DNA of 64,000 bases from contig CM035236.1 in assembly GCA_020226215.1 (NCBI GenBank), positions 52,079,057 through 52,143,056 of the forward strand, written 5' to 3'. The position numbers and the translations under genes were made by a program. The notes under the pieces were generated by a model. The model was not told where the DNA came from and made no database searches. It saw nothing but the letters and a program-made list of their open reading frames with translations. Each line of letters opens with the position of its first letter. Position 1 is the stretch's first letter. Origin of the DNA: Sindora glabra. Lineage: Eukaryota > Streptophyta > Magnoliopsida > Fabales > Fabaceae. Below, piece after piece: positions 24,001-36,889 of the stretch.

Positions 24001-24687
24001 AAATAGTAAAAGTAATTTTTTTATTGTTTTACTATTTTACCTAGAATAGAAATAACTTTTTATATTAGATATCATGTACAAAAATTTAAAATATTTTAAA
24101 CTCTATATTTAAATATTTATAGTATACAATTTATATAAAAATTTTCTTCCAAAAATTAATCATTTAAGAGTAACTTTATAATTAAAATTACCTCTAAACT
24201 AAAAATTAGAAATAATAATGTTAACCTTCAAAAGTAATGATTAAGTAATATCAAATATAAAATAATAATTTATACTCATTTTTAGATTAATTATTTATAA
24301 TCAACTATATTTAAGATTATTTCTTGTATAAAACTATTTTAAAAAATATTTTATCCTTTTAATCATCTCAAAATGCAATGGATTGAAGTAAACAAAAAAA
24401 ATGAAATCTTTGTTAAAATTATTTTGTGTAGGAAATAACTTTAAATATAATTGATAGCAATTATTATTTTGTATAAGTGTACTAGAAAAGAAATAATGGC
24501 CTAAACCTTTTTTATTATTGAGGATTTGAATGAAGATATATTGAATAAAATTTCTCCACAATGTGTATAATTTAAATGTTTAATTGCACATTTTAAAACA
24601 TTACAAAATTTTTATTCATGAGATATAATACACAGAGTTATATGAACTTAGCCAAAATGAGAAGAGAATGCATTAAAAGAAAAAGGA

Positions 24688-25228
24688 AAAAATGTCAAAT
24701 GCTCCTTTAACTTTATATGGTGGTTAGATTTTACTATCTTTAACTTTGAAAATTTAAAAATTATCCCCTTAAGATTTATAAAATTTGTAGATAACACACA
24801 TTATTCACTTAAATAATTATTTTATCAAATAATGTGATATTTTTATGAATTTTTTAAGTAAGAATTATAATATTGTAAAATATTCATTTATTTTATTAAT
24901 TTTTAATTTCAGACATAATTTTTTACCTTGTATATGAGTATTTAATTAAAATTTTTTAGATATAATATAATTTTTATTGATTATATAATATAAAAATTTT
25001 ATGTGAAAAATAACAAAAAAATGAATAAACTATATTGTTGTGATTGTGATTCTCAAGTAAAAAATTTTGTTAAAAAAGTATATTATTTGATAAAATAATT
25101 AATTGAATAGATTATGGGCATCATCCTTAAGTTTTATAAGATTTAAGAAGATAACTTTCGAGTTCTTAAAATTCCAAGGAATAATATCTAACCATCTGAA
25201 AATTAGAAGGAACAATTTATGTATTTTT
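24688..25228. mobile_element. fold-back MITE, copy 3, nested in the CACTA element
   Basis: This is the best-preserved copy. Left arm: AATGTCAAATGCTCCTTTAA, then GGTTAGATTTTACTATCTTT, later TTATTTTATCAAAT. The right arm, reverse-complemented, gives the same order (TTGTTCCTTCTAATTTT, GGTTAGATATTATTCCTT, TTATTTTATCAAAT). The arms are about 150 bp each around an AT-rich centre. There is no ORF. Confidence 0.7.
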
Positions 25229-28200
25229 CAAAAAAATACTTTTACTAGTATCTTTAAAAAAACTCAAAAGTAAATAATAAACAATTATTAACAATACTCA
25301 ATTTTACCAGCTAGCTTTATTTTTCAATTGATACTATCTTCAATATCAAGAAGTACAACAAAAAATTGTACATAGGAATCCCCTAAACTGTATATTTTAA
25401 TTTTAAAAACATTTAACTCTTTCAGTTATCATTGTAATTTAACTACATTTATAGCATTATGAAATTGATTAAATTTAGTCATATTTTTTGTAAAATTTAT
25501 TTTATTTGGGATAACTATGTTTTAAAGAAAAATATCACACTAATATTAATATTTTATTTTGTATAATATTGTCAAAATTTAACTTTTGATTACGTTTCAG
25601 GTATTGTGTAAAATTTTTACAAGTGAAATTAATTTTGAATCACATATTTTAAACAACAAAATCTTTGTAAAATTTTTTTTACTAATTTTATGAAGATAGA
25701 TCATTATCCATGTAAACTTGTTAACTAGATTTATTTGAAACATAATAGGAAATATTATAATTAGAAATTTAAAAGAAATACAAGATTTTAAATTATGAAG
25801 ATTTACTTTAAATATAAGTGAAACTATAAGGAATAAGAAGGTAATTTAATTTCAAATATTTATTGAATACCAAAGGGAATAAACTAAGAAAGTTAAAATT
25901 AGTCAATATCATGAGACCTTCAAAATCAAACCAGCAAAAATATGAATAAAGTAAGAAAGTTAAAATTTCAACAAATATAGATTCTTTTTATGTTTTTATT
26001 GTAGACCTATTAGCAAGCAACTTTCTTTAGTAGATTGGGAGTACATACCTATAAAAATTGTAAAGTAAACATGAAATAGGAATAGAAATTTAGTGAATAA
26101 CAACAATAATTTTATTCAAAAGTAATATTTTTATATTCAAAAATTTTATTATTAATTAAGCTTTTTGGTGTATTTGTATCTTTTCATATCATTTAGCATT
26201 TGTATCTCCTTATATTACTTACTTATCTTTGATTATTTTCTATATTGAATCTATTAATATAGAATTATACAACTTGATTTTATGATTTAACAATTAGTGT
26301 AACAAATACATGACTTCCCTTCAGTACTTAATAATAATACATGTATATTGATGTAAATTTAAACAATAGAGATAAACTATTAAGTAATAATTTTTAGTAA
26401 GATATATTGATTTGCTAGTAGAAATTCATTTTTGGATTTGTATTTTCTATTATGAACACAACCAATAATTTTCACAATGTATTCATATTTATTTATCTAT
26501 GATTGTTTATTGTAATTACTTTCATTCTTTAATTTAATTCATGATGAGAAAAAATAAATGAAATTACTAACTTTGTATCACGCATTATTAATTATAATAA
26601 AAATTGGTAAATCATTTTTATTTTTTAATCATAATAAATAAAACGTCTATAAATTAATATTACTTTATATTTTAATAATTGTAAGATTTAAATTTAAATC
26701 ATTATCATTATTAGAATCTTTTTAATTAAATATTAATTTTTTATTTATTGATAGTATAAAAATAATACATGTCTTATTATTCATTGAGGGTATAAAAATC
26801 ATATACATTTTATGGTTCAGATATAATCTATAACCTTTATAATAAATTTTATTTTTTAATTATATTTGCTAATATTTACATTATATATTTTAATAAACAA
26901 CTTTCATCTAAAAGAAAAAAAATACCTATTGTTATTCCACCATTAAAAAGTATTTTCCACAAATCATTGAGCCTTACAATTAGATTTATTGGATTTGTTG
27001 CTAAAATATTCTTCTACTTTGTTTACTACAATAAACATATAATGTGTGTAATTTCTTATTTTATCTATTTTAGTATGATAGTTAATTTAAAAGCCTAATT
27101 ATTTTGTATTGTTTGATATAATTATTATTTTAAATACCCAATGATATTAATATCATAGTTGATATTAATATGTTGAGGGAATATAAACTTATTTTAATGT
27201 TTCATTGTGTTGATTAGTAAAATTAATATGTTGTACAAGTTCGTATATTTATTATGTTAAATATGTAATGAGTTTGATAGAAAATGGAATAATGGAATTT
27301 ATATTGAAGTTGATAAAAATATAAAATCTCTAATGATGTAAAATTTTTAGTAACTTAGTTGACCATTTAAAAAATAAAAAATAAAATCATTTGATAACAA
27401 ATGCATAAATTGTCAAAATTGGGGCATGAGGAAATTAACAAGACACAATATAAGCAGCCTCCTTTAAAAAACAGGCAAAATTAAATACTTTTAACATTAG
27501 GAGGATTAAAATTGAAACTGCGAAATTAAAGAAGCCAAAATCCTTCAATTTAAATTTTAAAAAAATTATATTTACAACTATATTTAAACATGAAAAGATT
27601 TAAAGACAAAACTAATAAAATAATAATATATTACTTGTATAATTTTCTTAGAGAATCTGTGGTCGAATTTCCCACTTCTATTATTAAAAAAGAGATTAAA
27701 TTAAACTTATTCTTATTAGATTAAACTTGCATATTTAATAAATAAATGAGCTTTGAGATAGGAAGAGTAATATATTCACATAAATAAAATGACCTTGCAT
27801 CCTAAAAAGAATTACGATAAATACAATGTTTGAAAATAGGTAAATTTTTTATCCAAGAATTTTTTTCTTCAAATAAAATGAATTTGATAATTATTAATAT
27901 TATTAAGTATTTTATGCATAAACTTTCATTATGTGCAAATAATATATTAGTATTTTATGGATAATATTTATACATAAATAACACAAAAATTGAATTCATT
28001 TTATATGATACTATTAAGTATTTTATGAATTGGATAATTATTTTATGTTAAACTTTCATTCTATCATATTGTATAATTATATAAAATTTCATTATATAAT
28101 ATTATATAAACTATTATATAATAATATTATATAATATTATTTGATAATCAAAGTTTATTATATAAGAATGAAAGTAAAATTATATGAGAATATTATATAA

Positions 28201-28649
28201 GAGTAATTTAACTTCATCATATAATACTATATGACAACACAATAATGTTACAATATTATATAAGAGTAATCTTTTATATAAGAGTTAACTCAAACGATTT
28301 AAATATGTGACATTTTTTATGGAAAAAGGGAATGAAAAATTATTTAGGTTTTATTTGTCACATCATAAAGTATGGTGTAGAAACTATTGGATAGTAGAGT
28401 ATAATATTGTACAAAATAAGACAGTATTCAATATAATATTTAGTATATTACTATATATAATGAAGATTTGTATAAAATTATTCTATCTTTCCTTTATTGT
28501 TATTTTTCACAAGAGTATATAAATTTAAAAAATAATTAATTTAGGGAAAAGCCGTTACATATAAAGAATTGATAAAACTATTCCAAATGAATATGAAATA
28601 CATGGTTAAATAAAAAAATCCTTCAATAAAAATACCTTTTAAAAATATG

Positions 28650-28708
<59 letters not shown>

Positions 28709-30089
28709 GGCTTACATTATAATAATAAAGTAATATAAAATATTTGACTAACACACATTCACAAATGCACATATATGCATGTGTACACAATTATATGCAT
28801 AGAGGATGTGTATATAACAAATTAGTAAAATATTCATATAAATCAATTTAGGAACATAAAATTTAATAAATGTCTTATATAAAATTTTAAAAAAAGTATT
28901 AAAAAATATACATTATCCAAAAATATCATAAGTGTGGTATAATATTAACAAATAAAAATTTAAAAAATACACTAATTAAAATACAAGTGTATATGTAGAA
29001 GATTTTTTTAATTTAATTTTACAAAAAAGATATGTGAGAGAGATGTAAGAGAGAAAAAATATTTATAATGAAATTTTTAGTCTTAATAATTTAGGATTTA
29101 TATTAATGCTATTCTACCGACTTTTATCCTCTCTCTTAGTGAGTAGATAGCCTTATAAGGAACTTGATGATGTATAAGAGAAAGCTTTTGAATAAATTAT
29201 ACAATTTATTTAAAATTTTGAAATATTGTATAAATCTTAAATGATGTTTGATTTGTAGAATTAAATATTCCCAAAAAATGGCCTATTTTTCTAAAATGTG
29301 ATGTTTAACCACTTAATTTGTGAGAATATAATATTCTTATGTTTGGCTTAATTTAGGATATTTATTAAAATGTTATAATATTATATTTTAATTATTTTGA
29401 ATATCTTTAAAGATATTGTTAAATTATATAACAAAAGTTTATAAAAGATTACTCTTATATGAAAAAAATAACAAATAATGTTATATAAAACATTAGTTTT
29501 ATATAATATTATTATAATATTATATATAATAAAAAATTAACAAATAATATTAAATGTTATCATTTAATATTATAATGTATATGATTCAGTCATTAATATA
29601 ACATTATGTAAACAATTGAGTTTATGATTTTGTCAAAATCATTGTAACAAAAAATTGTACTATGTTAAGTTTGAAATGTATTTGCATTATAACCTTAGAC
29701 CCATTCAAGGGTTGGTTGATCTTTCTAAATGAACTAACCTTTGAATTATCTAGAGAATTTGGACAATTTAGAATATGTCCTTCAATTATTGTGCTCATCT
29801 TATCTGTTTATCATTTCACCTTATCAAAATTTCTTCCTTTTCCACTATTCTCCAAGTGTGTACTATATCAATGTATAGTATATATACTTGGAAAACTATA
29901 GGGGGATGTTACCAAAATTTCATCATTTGTGAAGTTTATCATAGATAAGTGGAGACAATAATTATAAGAATATCTTAAATAGGATAGAGTCATACCTATT
30001 AGAGTTAGAGTGATAAGACAGATTTAAGATACACAACAAACATGTACATATAATTGAATCACATGTTTATTGACAAAAGTTAGATAATC
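25229..30089. other. CACTA 5' non-coding region
   Basis: Nearly 5 kb of extremely AT-rich DNA before the transposase. Motifs resembling ATATTATATAAGAGTAAT occur at about 28190 and 28255, and inverted near 29455, suggesting another worn palindromic insertion there. No gene is supported; open frames at 28307-28522 and 29662-29901 match nothing known to me. Confidence 0.4.
28653..28704. repeat. (AT)n microsatellite
   Basis: Uninterrupted AT dinucleotide run of 52 bp. Confidence 0.95.
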
Positions 30090-32034
30090 TTGCAAGATCA
30101 ATTATCCAATGTGTATTGGAACAGTGCTATTGTATTTGTGGAAAGAGCTAAAAACTTTATCAATGATAGGAAGTTAGTAAAATGTTCATCCAAGAAATGT
30201 CTAAATGTGTTGTACCAAACATTGGAGACCATAGAGGCACACCTATTAAACAATAAATTTGATCCATTGTACACAAACTAAGTTTATCAGGGTGAAGGGT
30301 ATATATCTAAGGCTGAGGTTATATGTGGAGCACCCATTAATGATGCTAACAAGATGATTGATATCATACATGACTTTGTTGGCCCTCATGCAACTAATGA
30401 AGTAAATAACAATGATAGAGTTTAAAATAAGGACACTTTGGGGGGATACATCTCATGGCTAAAGCTTTGATGACCTGTTTAGGAAAGTTAAAATAGAATT
30501 ATATCTTAGTTGCATAAATTTTTCTTTGTTGAACTTCTTATTTAAGTTTATGCATTTGAAAGTAATACATATATGGATAAATAAGTCATTTGACTCCTTA
30601 CTGAATATTAAAAGAGGCACTACCAAAGGATAACAAATTACTTGGATCACATTATGATGTAAGGAAATGACTTAATAAGTTAGAATTAGGGTATAAATCA
30701 ATTCATGTTTGTAAGTATGATTGTGCGTTCTTTTGAAAAAAGAAGGCTAAAGATAAGACCTGTCCAATTTATGGAGAAAGCCAATGGATTAATAAAAATG
30801 TAAAAAGGAAAAAGGTTTCTTAAACGGTTCTATGATATTTTCTATTAACCTTCAGATTGAAGCAATTATATGGATCAAGGCACATGACGAACGATATGAT
30901 GTGACATTTGTAATGTCCCGAATTTTCAATTCTATTATTTGAATCTTTAATTTCTGAGGCCGTAGAAACGAAGAACATGATTGAATTAGTCTGGTGGGTG
31001 AATTTTAGGTCAAAGGAACTTAAGTATAAGGTATGAATGATCAGAGGAGGTTAGGAAACCCTAAAAAAGGAAGTTGTCTGAGTCTGAAAGTGTAAGGAAT
31101 TTTAAATAGACAGAAACCCTATGGACTAATTTGCAAAAGTGCAGAATCGGGTGTGGTTAAAGTGAAAGTAATTAAGGATTTGGGATCTAATATGAATAAC
31201 TAAGAATTTGGGGTGCAATATATGATTTTAATTAGTGTAACCAATGGTTTTATGACAAGTGTCATTATTAGAAAAATAATGGCAAGAATACCCTTCTTAA
31301 TTAGTGAAAAAGGACTAAAATACCCCTGGAAATCTCAAAAATGACCAATATACCCCTAGAGCTTCATGAAAACTCTACCACCTTCTCCATTCTCCAAAAA
31401 GCTGCAGCAAACCCTCCATGAAAGCAAGCTTAACGTGTGAGAGAGAGAAGGAAGAGAGAGAAAGTTTCTTTTGAGTTTTTCACCCTAAAATACTAAGATT
31501 CAAGCTAAGGTGTAGAAGGGAAAATTGCTCCTCTCACCAAGCTCTATCTATTGATGTCCCTAGATTGAGGAAAAGCCCAAGTTTGATCAAGTTTAGGGAG
31601 CTCCAAGTGAGGGTTCTCAAGTTGCACCAAGAGGTAAAAATGATCTCCTCTAAGAGCTCTTTAATGTACTTTTCTTAGTTTCTTGAAATCTTGAAGTTGA
31701 TAAAGTCAAGGGTGATTAAACATGGAGTTTAGGAGGATTTGAACATGTTTGATGATGTTTTGGATGTTGTAGTGTTGATTTATGGCTTTGGTTTGGTGTA
31801 AAAACAATAAGAAACCATGGTTACACACCTGGGTTTTTAGGGTATAATGATGCATGTGTAGTATGGGTATGATATGTTTGGAACTTAGCTAAAAATGATG
31901 AAGTTAGATAACTTTTATGAAGTTATGGAAGTGTTTGTGTGTATTTGCCTTTTTGAGAAGCTGAAACGATAATATGGAAAAGAAGGAAGGAAGGAATTTT
32001 AGTGTTTCAAGTGTTTTCTGAGGATCAGTGAAGT

Positions 32035-32270
32035 ACACGGGGTAGAACACGGCCCGTGTTATACCCCGTGTTCCTCGTCGAAGCTGATCAGTGTGCTACA
32101 CAGGGTGCAACACTCCCCGTGTTTACCTCAGGACTGAAGGGCAGTAATGTACACGGGGTAGAACACGACCCGTGTTCACCCCCGTGTTCTTCTCTGATTA
32201 AGCCAATGAAGCCTCGAAGCCATCCAGTGAGAAACACGGCCCTGAACACGGGGTATGGGACCCCCGTATT
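32035..32270. repeat. CGTGTT/AACACG dyad cluster in the solo LTR
   Basis: Motifs ACACGG, AACACG, CCGTGTT and CCCCGTGTT recur about ten times in 235 bp in both orientations, with a duplicated block TACACGGGGTAGAACACG at 32034 and 32151. The patch is much richer in GC than its surroundings. Open frames here on both strands are by-products of the repeat. Confidence 0.7.
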
Positions 32271-32669
32271 CTTTGCTAAGTGAACTTTTAGGCTTGATTT
32301 CTTCATGTTTTGCATGGCTTTGCCCTTGGATCCTTTTCTAATGTTCTTATGTGTTAGTTCAAGGTTGGAAAGTGAAGTTTAGAGCATCTAAATATGCATT
32401 TAATTAGGTGGAGAAAGTAAAGAATACATGAGGATTAGGGAAAGTGATAATGTTCTAATATAAGCTATGATGTGTATTTGTATAGACTGAGGAGTGCCAT
32501 CTTGCAAAGGCAAGAGAAAGTGTAAAGGAGTTATTGGTGAGAGCAAAAAGGGATATCACATTGGAAGCTTGTGAAAGGTAGCTAGCTTTATCCTTAAACT
32601 TTGTTTTCTATTTACATGATTTTATGTGTTTTATCCATTGTATGGAATGAGAATGATATTGCAAGTGTT

Positions 32670-32855
32670 GTGGCACAACCCGAGAAGACAGTAGAATACT
32701 GTGATTGGCCTATGGCTCGGGACCCTCGGGGATAATAGTGCATTTGTTGTGTGTGGTACCTTTGGCTCGGGAACCTCGGGAAGACAGTGTGATACTGTGT
32801 TAAGCCTTTTGGCACGGGAACCCCGGGAAGACAGCGTGATGCTGTATGAGGCCTG
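32670..32855. repeat. tandem repeat of about 60 bp in the solo LTR
   Basis: About three imperfect units, each containing GGCNCGGGAACCYCGGGAAG followed by ACAGTGTGATACTGT, itself a small palindrome. Periods are about 60-65 bp. Probably a feature of the LTR's U3 or R region. Confidence 0.65.
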
Positions 32856-35800
32856 AGTACGTTTGTTTGTGATGGCCATCTAGACATTGTGATAAATCCT
32901 TGAATGGGATTGATGATTGTTGTGAATTGCTGTGTGTGTGATGCGTGTTTCCTACAATAGTAAAATATTGAATATGTTGATGAATGATTATCGAATTTCG
33001 AAACGTATGTCTTAATTGCTTAAGGATCTGGAATGGCTTGAAATGTTTTTATGGTAATAGCTAGCTACTGGGAAACTTTGTTTCTTATATTTTCTGTTTG
33101 GTGACTAACCATTCCAGGTGATGCTTCCAAGGGCTCTCATGAGAAAGGGCAATAGTATTTGAAGTTGTAAATACTTGTATAGTTAATGACATTGTATATG
33201 ATGGATGTATAATTTGTAAAGTTGAACTTGTGAGTAATTATATGGCTTTTGATCTTATGTATGAAGTATAGAAATTTGAGATATTCCGAGTAATTTGGAG
33301 TAAATGACATTTTAGTATGCGTTAATTATCTATTAAATGAGGAATAAGGCGTTATTAAGTAAGGGAGTTACACATTAGACAAGACAATCCACTAAAGATA
33401 AGATTTTATGACATCCTTATGATGGAGAAGCTTGATAGGATTTCAACATAAGACATCTTGATTTCTCAATGGAACTAAAGAATGTACAATTGAGTTTAAG
33501 TGTGGATGGATTCAATCCTTTTAATGATATGAGCCTATCATATAACATGTGACTAGTTTTGATGACCATATATAATTTCCCATCTTGGCTTTGTATGAGA
33601 AAATCATTTTTCATGTTAATGCTACTGATCCCTAGGCCATAATATCTAAGAAAATACATAGATGTCTTCTTAAGACTACTTAGTGAAGAACTGAAACAAT
33701 TAAGGGAGATAGTAGTTGAAACCCAGGATACTACTATGAATAGCATGTTTAAGATGCCAGCAGCATTGTTGTGGACCTTCCTACTTAAAGTGATCTTTTT
33801 AGGTGAAGTGAAAAAGGGTACAAAGCATGTCTAACTTGTAATGAAGATATGTCATCAATGTGGATTAAAGGAAAAATAACTTATATTGATCATCATTAAT
33901 TCCTTCCAAAGGGCCACAACTAGCAAAATTGTAAAGAATTTAATGAAAAGATTGAAAAGAAAGCTCCTCCGAGATAGTTTACTAATGACATGATCATGAA
34001 TTAATTAAGTAGAGTACGTTAGACATATCCTAGAAAATACATGTAGTAGGATGGAATTAAGCGGAAGAGGGGCGTTGATGAACTTAATTGGAATAAGAAG
34101 AGTATCTTCTTTGAACTTATATACTGGTCCACAATGATCTTAAGGCATAACATTGACATGATGCATGTTAAGAAAAATGTATGTAATAGTATTATGGGTA
34201 CACTCCTAGACATTAAATATAAATCAAAGCATATAGACAATGTAAGACATGACCTGACCTGTATGAATATAAGGCTAGAGTTGCACTTATATGAGGAGGG
34301 GGGAGGTGGATAAAACCATCTCCTAGATACATGCTTAATCAGGATAGTCGATATCGATTTTGTCAATCAATTAAAAATATGAAGTTTCTTGATGGGTTTA
34401 CTAGAAATCTAAGAAAGAACGTGGTCAATAATGACACCAAAATCAAGGGGTTGAAATCCCATGATTATCATGTCATTATGCAGCGATCATTGGCACTTAC
34501 AATGCGAGCATTTTTGCTAAAAGAATTGGCATGTATGATTGTTGAGTTATGTAATTACTTTAACCAAATCTATGTAAAAACTTTAAACAAGTAGGATGTC
34601 AAGTAAGCTAAGGAAGATATTATACTAATTTTGCATAAACTTGAAAGGATATACCCTATAGTATTCTTTGACATAATGGTCCACTTGGTGATGTACTTGC
34701 TTGAAAAAGCATTATTAGGGGTTCCTATTCATTTTAGGTGGATGTATCCATATAAGAAATATATAAAAAAAGCTAAGGGATTATGTTAGGAACCATGTTC
34801 AACTTGAAGGTTCCATGGCTAAAAGGTATACTGTAGATAAGGCATTAATATTTTGTTCCATGTATTTATAAGGGATGGAAACAAAATTTAATAAACCTCA
34901 TCACAACCAAGATATAATTAATGTGAGTATAGAAAGGCAACCATTGATTTTTAGATCTCAATATCGATTTATTGGAAAAAAGCCTATTGTTCATTTAGAT
35001 AGAAGGGATTGAAATATTGCAATATGGTATATCATATACAACTATCGTGAAATTCAAAAGTATTTAGATTAAGTACCTTAAACTATTTTACATTTCATCC
35101 AAGTTATTTTAGTTCTTAATGAATCACTTATATTTTGTAGTGAACATATAAGACAACTACAAGCAAACGATTGTTAGAACATTGAAAATTTGTAGAAAAC
35201 CTAGTTTTCATCATGGTTTTACTCCAAGGTAATTCTTTATCATCTTCATTACAACCTAATGCTACACAATTTTATTTTATACTTGCTTGTGTTGTTATTG
35301 TTTGCTTTAAAAAATTGTATAGATTTACCACCTTTATAAAAGTGGATCCCTCAAGGCAAATGATGAGCTATTATCTTTAACTTATAGACTAAGCTTCACA
35401 ATTATGTCATGTTCAGCATGTGTGACAAATAGAGTTTGATTCCTAACTACTTCTTGAGATGCAAAGCACAAGATGCAAAAAAATAGGATTTTTGTGCTTG
35501 AAATAAAAAATAACACATTTTATGGTATTTTAAAGGAAATTATAAAGTTAAGTTATTTACATAATTACTTTGTGACTTTGTTCAAACGTAAATGGTATGA
35601 AACCGACCATAGAAAGAAGAAAATTATCATAGATAAAAATATAATAATCATTTCTATTAGTGTTCAATGGTATAAAGATGATCCATATATACTAGCCTCT
35701 TAAGCATAACAAGCTTTTTATATAATCCTCTTAATGGATTGAACTAGTGAGTTGTAATTAATGTGGTGAATTATGATGTATGGGATCCCCCTAATAATGA

Positions 35801-36115
35801 TAATATTAGTGTCAATGGCGTATCCTATTTATAGGATAATAACTCCGAAAACTTTACTCTCATAGTTAATATTGGAGATTTTGACTTGATTATCTTATGA
35901 GACTAGAACCATGACCTTTATTATGTTTCATCTTCTAGAAATGTTCACCTTGCTTCATAAATGTCCGACGACTTTATAAATAATGATGATAATATAGAAA
36001 ATCAAAACACTAGAGATTACATAGAGGAGAAGATTTTAAAATCCAATGATGATGACTCAACTAATGAAGAGGATGATGACCTTACAACATTCATTAACAA
36101 TAAGTCTGATTAAGG

Positions 36116-36889
36116 TCATGACTTTTTGGTTTCCCAAGTAGTTATTGAGTATTAAATATTGACAATTTAAGATTTTGTACTAAGTATCATTTCTAACCTG
36201 TTGTTTTAATTACTTTAAATGATTCATTTTGTATGCGCAAATGTAATTTATTGTGGATGGACAAATTATTTCGTTTATCATAAGTACTACTTACTTTCTA
36301 TTATAATAACTATTATGTGTATTTAATCATATATAATAATGATGTTATATCACACTATCATGAAAGAGATGGTGGATACTACCACAAGACCTCATTTGCA
36401 TCCCTTTCTAATGTAAGATAGGTAAAGTTAGTTGTACTCAAATATTTTATTTTATACTTTTTTCCTATAAATATATATTATTAACAGTGTGTTATATTTG
36501 AAAGCTACACTGAGTCAATGATATTGTAACAAATTAAGGTTTTTAACCTTCCACCAAAAAATTAAAAAGAATAATAAAAGGCCATTACCTATTCGCCTTG
36601 ATAAAACAGGTACATGGTAGCCAATTGGTCTGAACTTAAAGCATTTCTCATGTGATATAGGAGTACTAGTCAAGTAGCATTGTAAGCCCTTCCACAAATA
36701 TTGAAAGCAAATACCTAAGGCGCAACGAGAGTGTGTTATGTAAAGAGTCTGTGTAAGTATTGTGACATGTATTTTTTATATTATTTTTTGTTTGATATTA
36801 AGATTAATGAAAATAATAAATGAAATATTTTTTCATGTATTCCAATATAATCCTATTTTAAATTTATGGATGTTGAGCCTGAGGAGTAG
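36116..36889. other. spacer between the two CACTA ORFs
   Basis: AT-rich, no recognised content. Confidence 0.35.

Larger units (their letters stand above)
30909..33372 (+). mobile_element. solo LTR, 2.46 kb, inserted in TNP2
   Basis: Starts TGTAATGTCCCGAATTTTC and ends AGGGAGTTACA, forming the TGTAA..CCC/GGG..TTACA dyad typical of long plant Ty3/gypsy LTRs. The flanks are ACATT (30904-30908) and ACATT (33372-33376, sharing the last A of the LTR), a 4-5-bp target duplication. The interior has no gag or pol. TNP2 coding resumes directly afterwards, so a full element inserted and then lost its interior by LTR recombination. The Tekay/Del lineage is a guess from the length and ends. Confidence 0.82.
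30097..36115 (+). pseudogene. TNP2-type CACTA transposase, split by a solo LTR
   Basis: Domains appear in the usual order. At 30120-30300 is the transposase-associated domain (FVERAKNFINDRKLVKCSSK, KCLNVLYQTLETIEAHLL). At about 30610-30905 and 33373-34320 is the TNP2 core (LGYKSIHVCKYDCAF, CPIYGESQW, HPYDGEA, SLSVDGFNPFNDMSLSYNM, FPSWLCM, C..C-type TCNEDMSSMW-like segment, DMMHVKKNVC-like segment). At about 34340-34880 is a DUF4218-like region (IKGLKSHDYHVIMQRSL, RNHVQLEGSMAKRY). At 35473-35705 is a DUF4216-like region (IIKLSYLHNYFVTLFKRKWY, DDPYILAS). An acidic tail follows to about 36115. Removing 30909-33372 plus one target copy restores reading continuity. Independent stops remain on both sides. 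If intact it would excise and insert CACTA elements. Confidence 0.85.

Noticed and set aside
32056..32887. Open frames on both strands (32056-32283, 32088-32315, 32612-32887)
   Set aside because: They translate the GC-rich dyad cluster and the tandem repeat of the solo LTR. They are open on opposite strands and in several frames at once and have no protein-like pattern.
33417..34366. Minus-strand ORFs of 109 and 115 aa
   Set aside because: They are antisense to the TNP2 core, where the plus strand shows clear transposase motifs.
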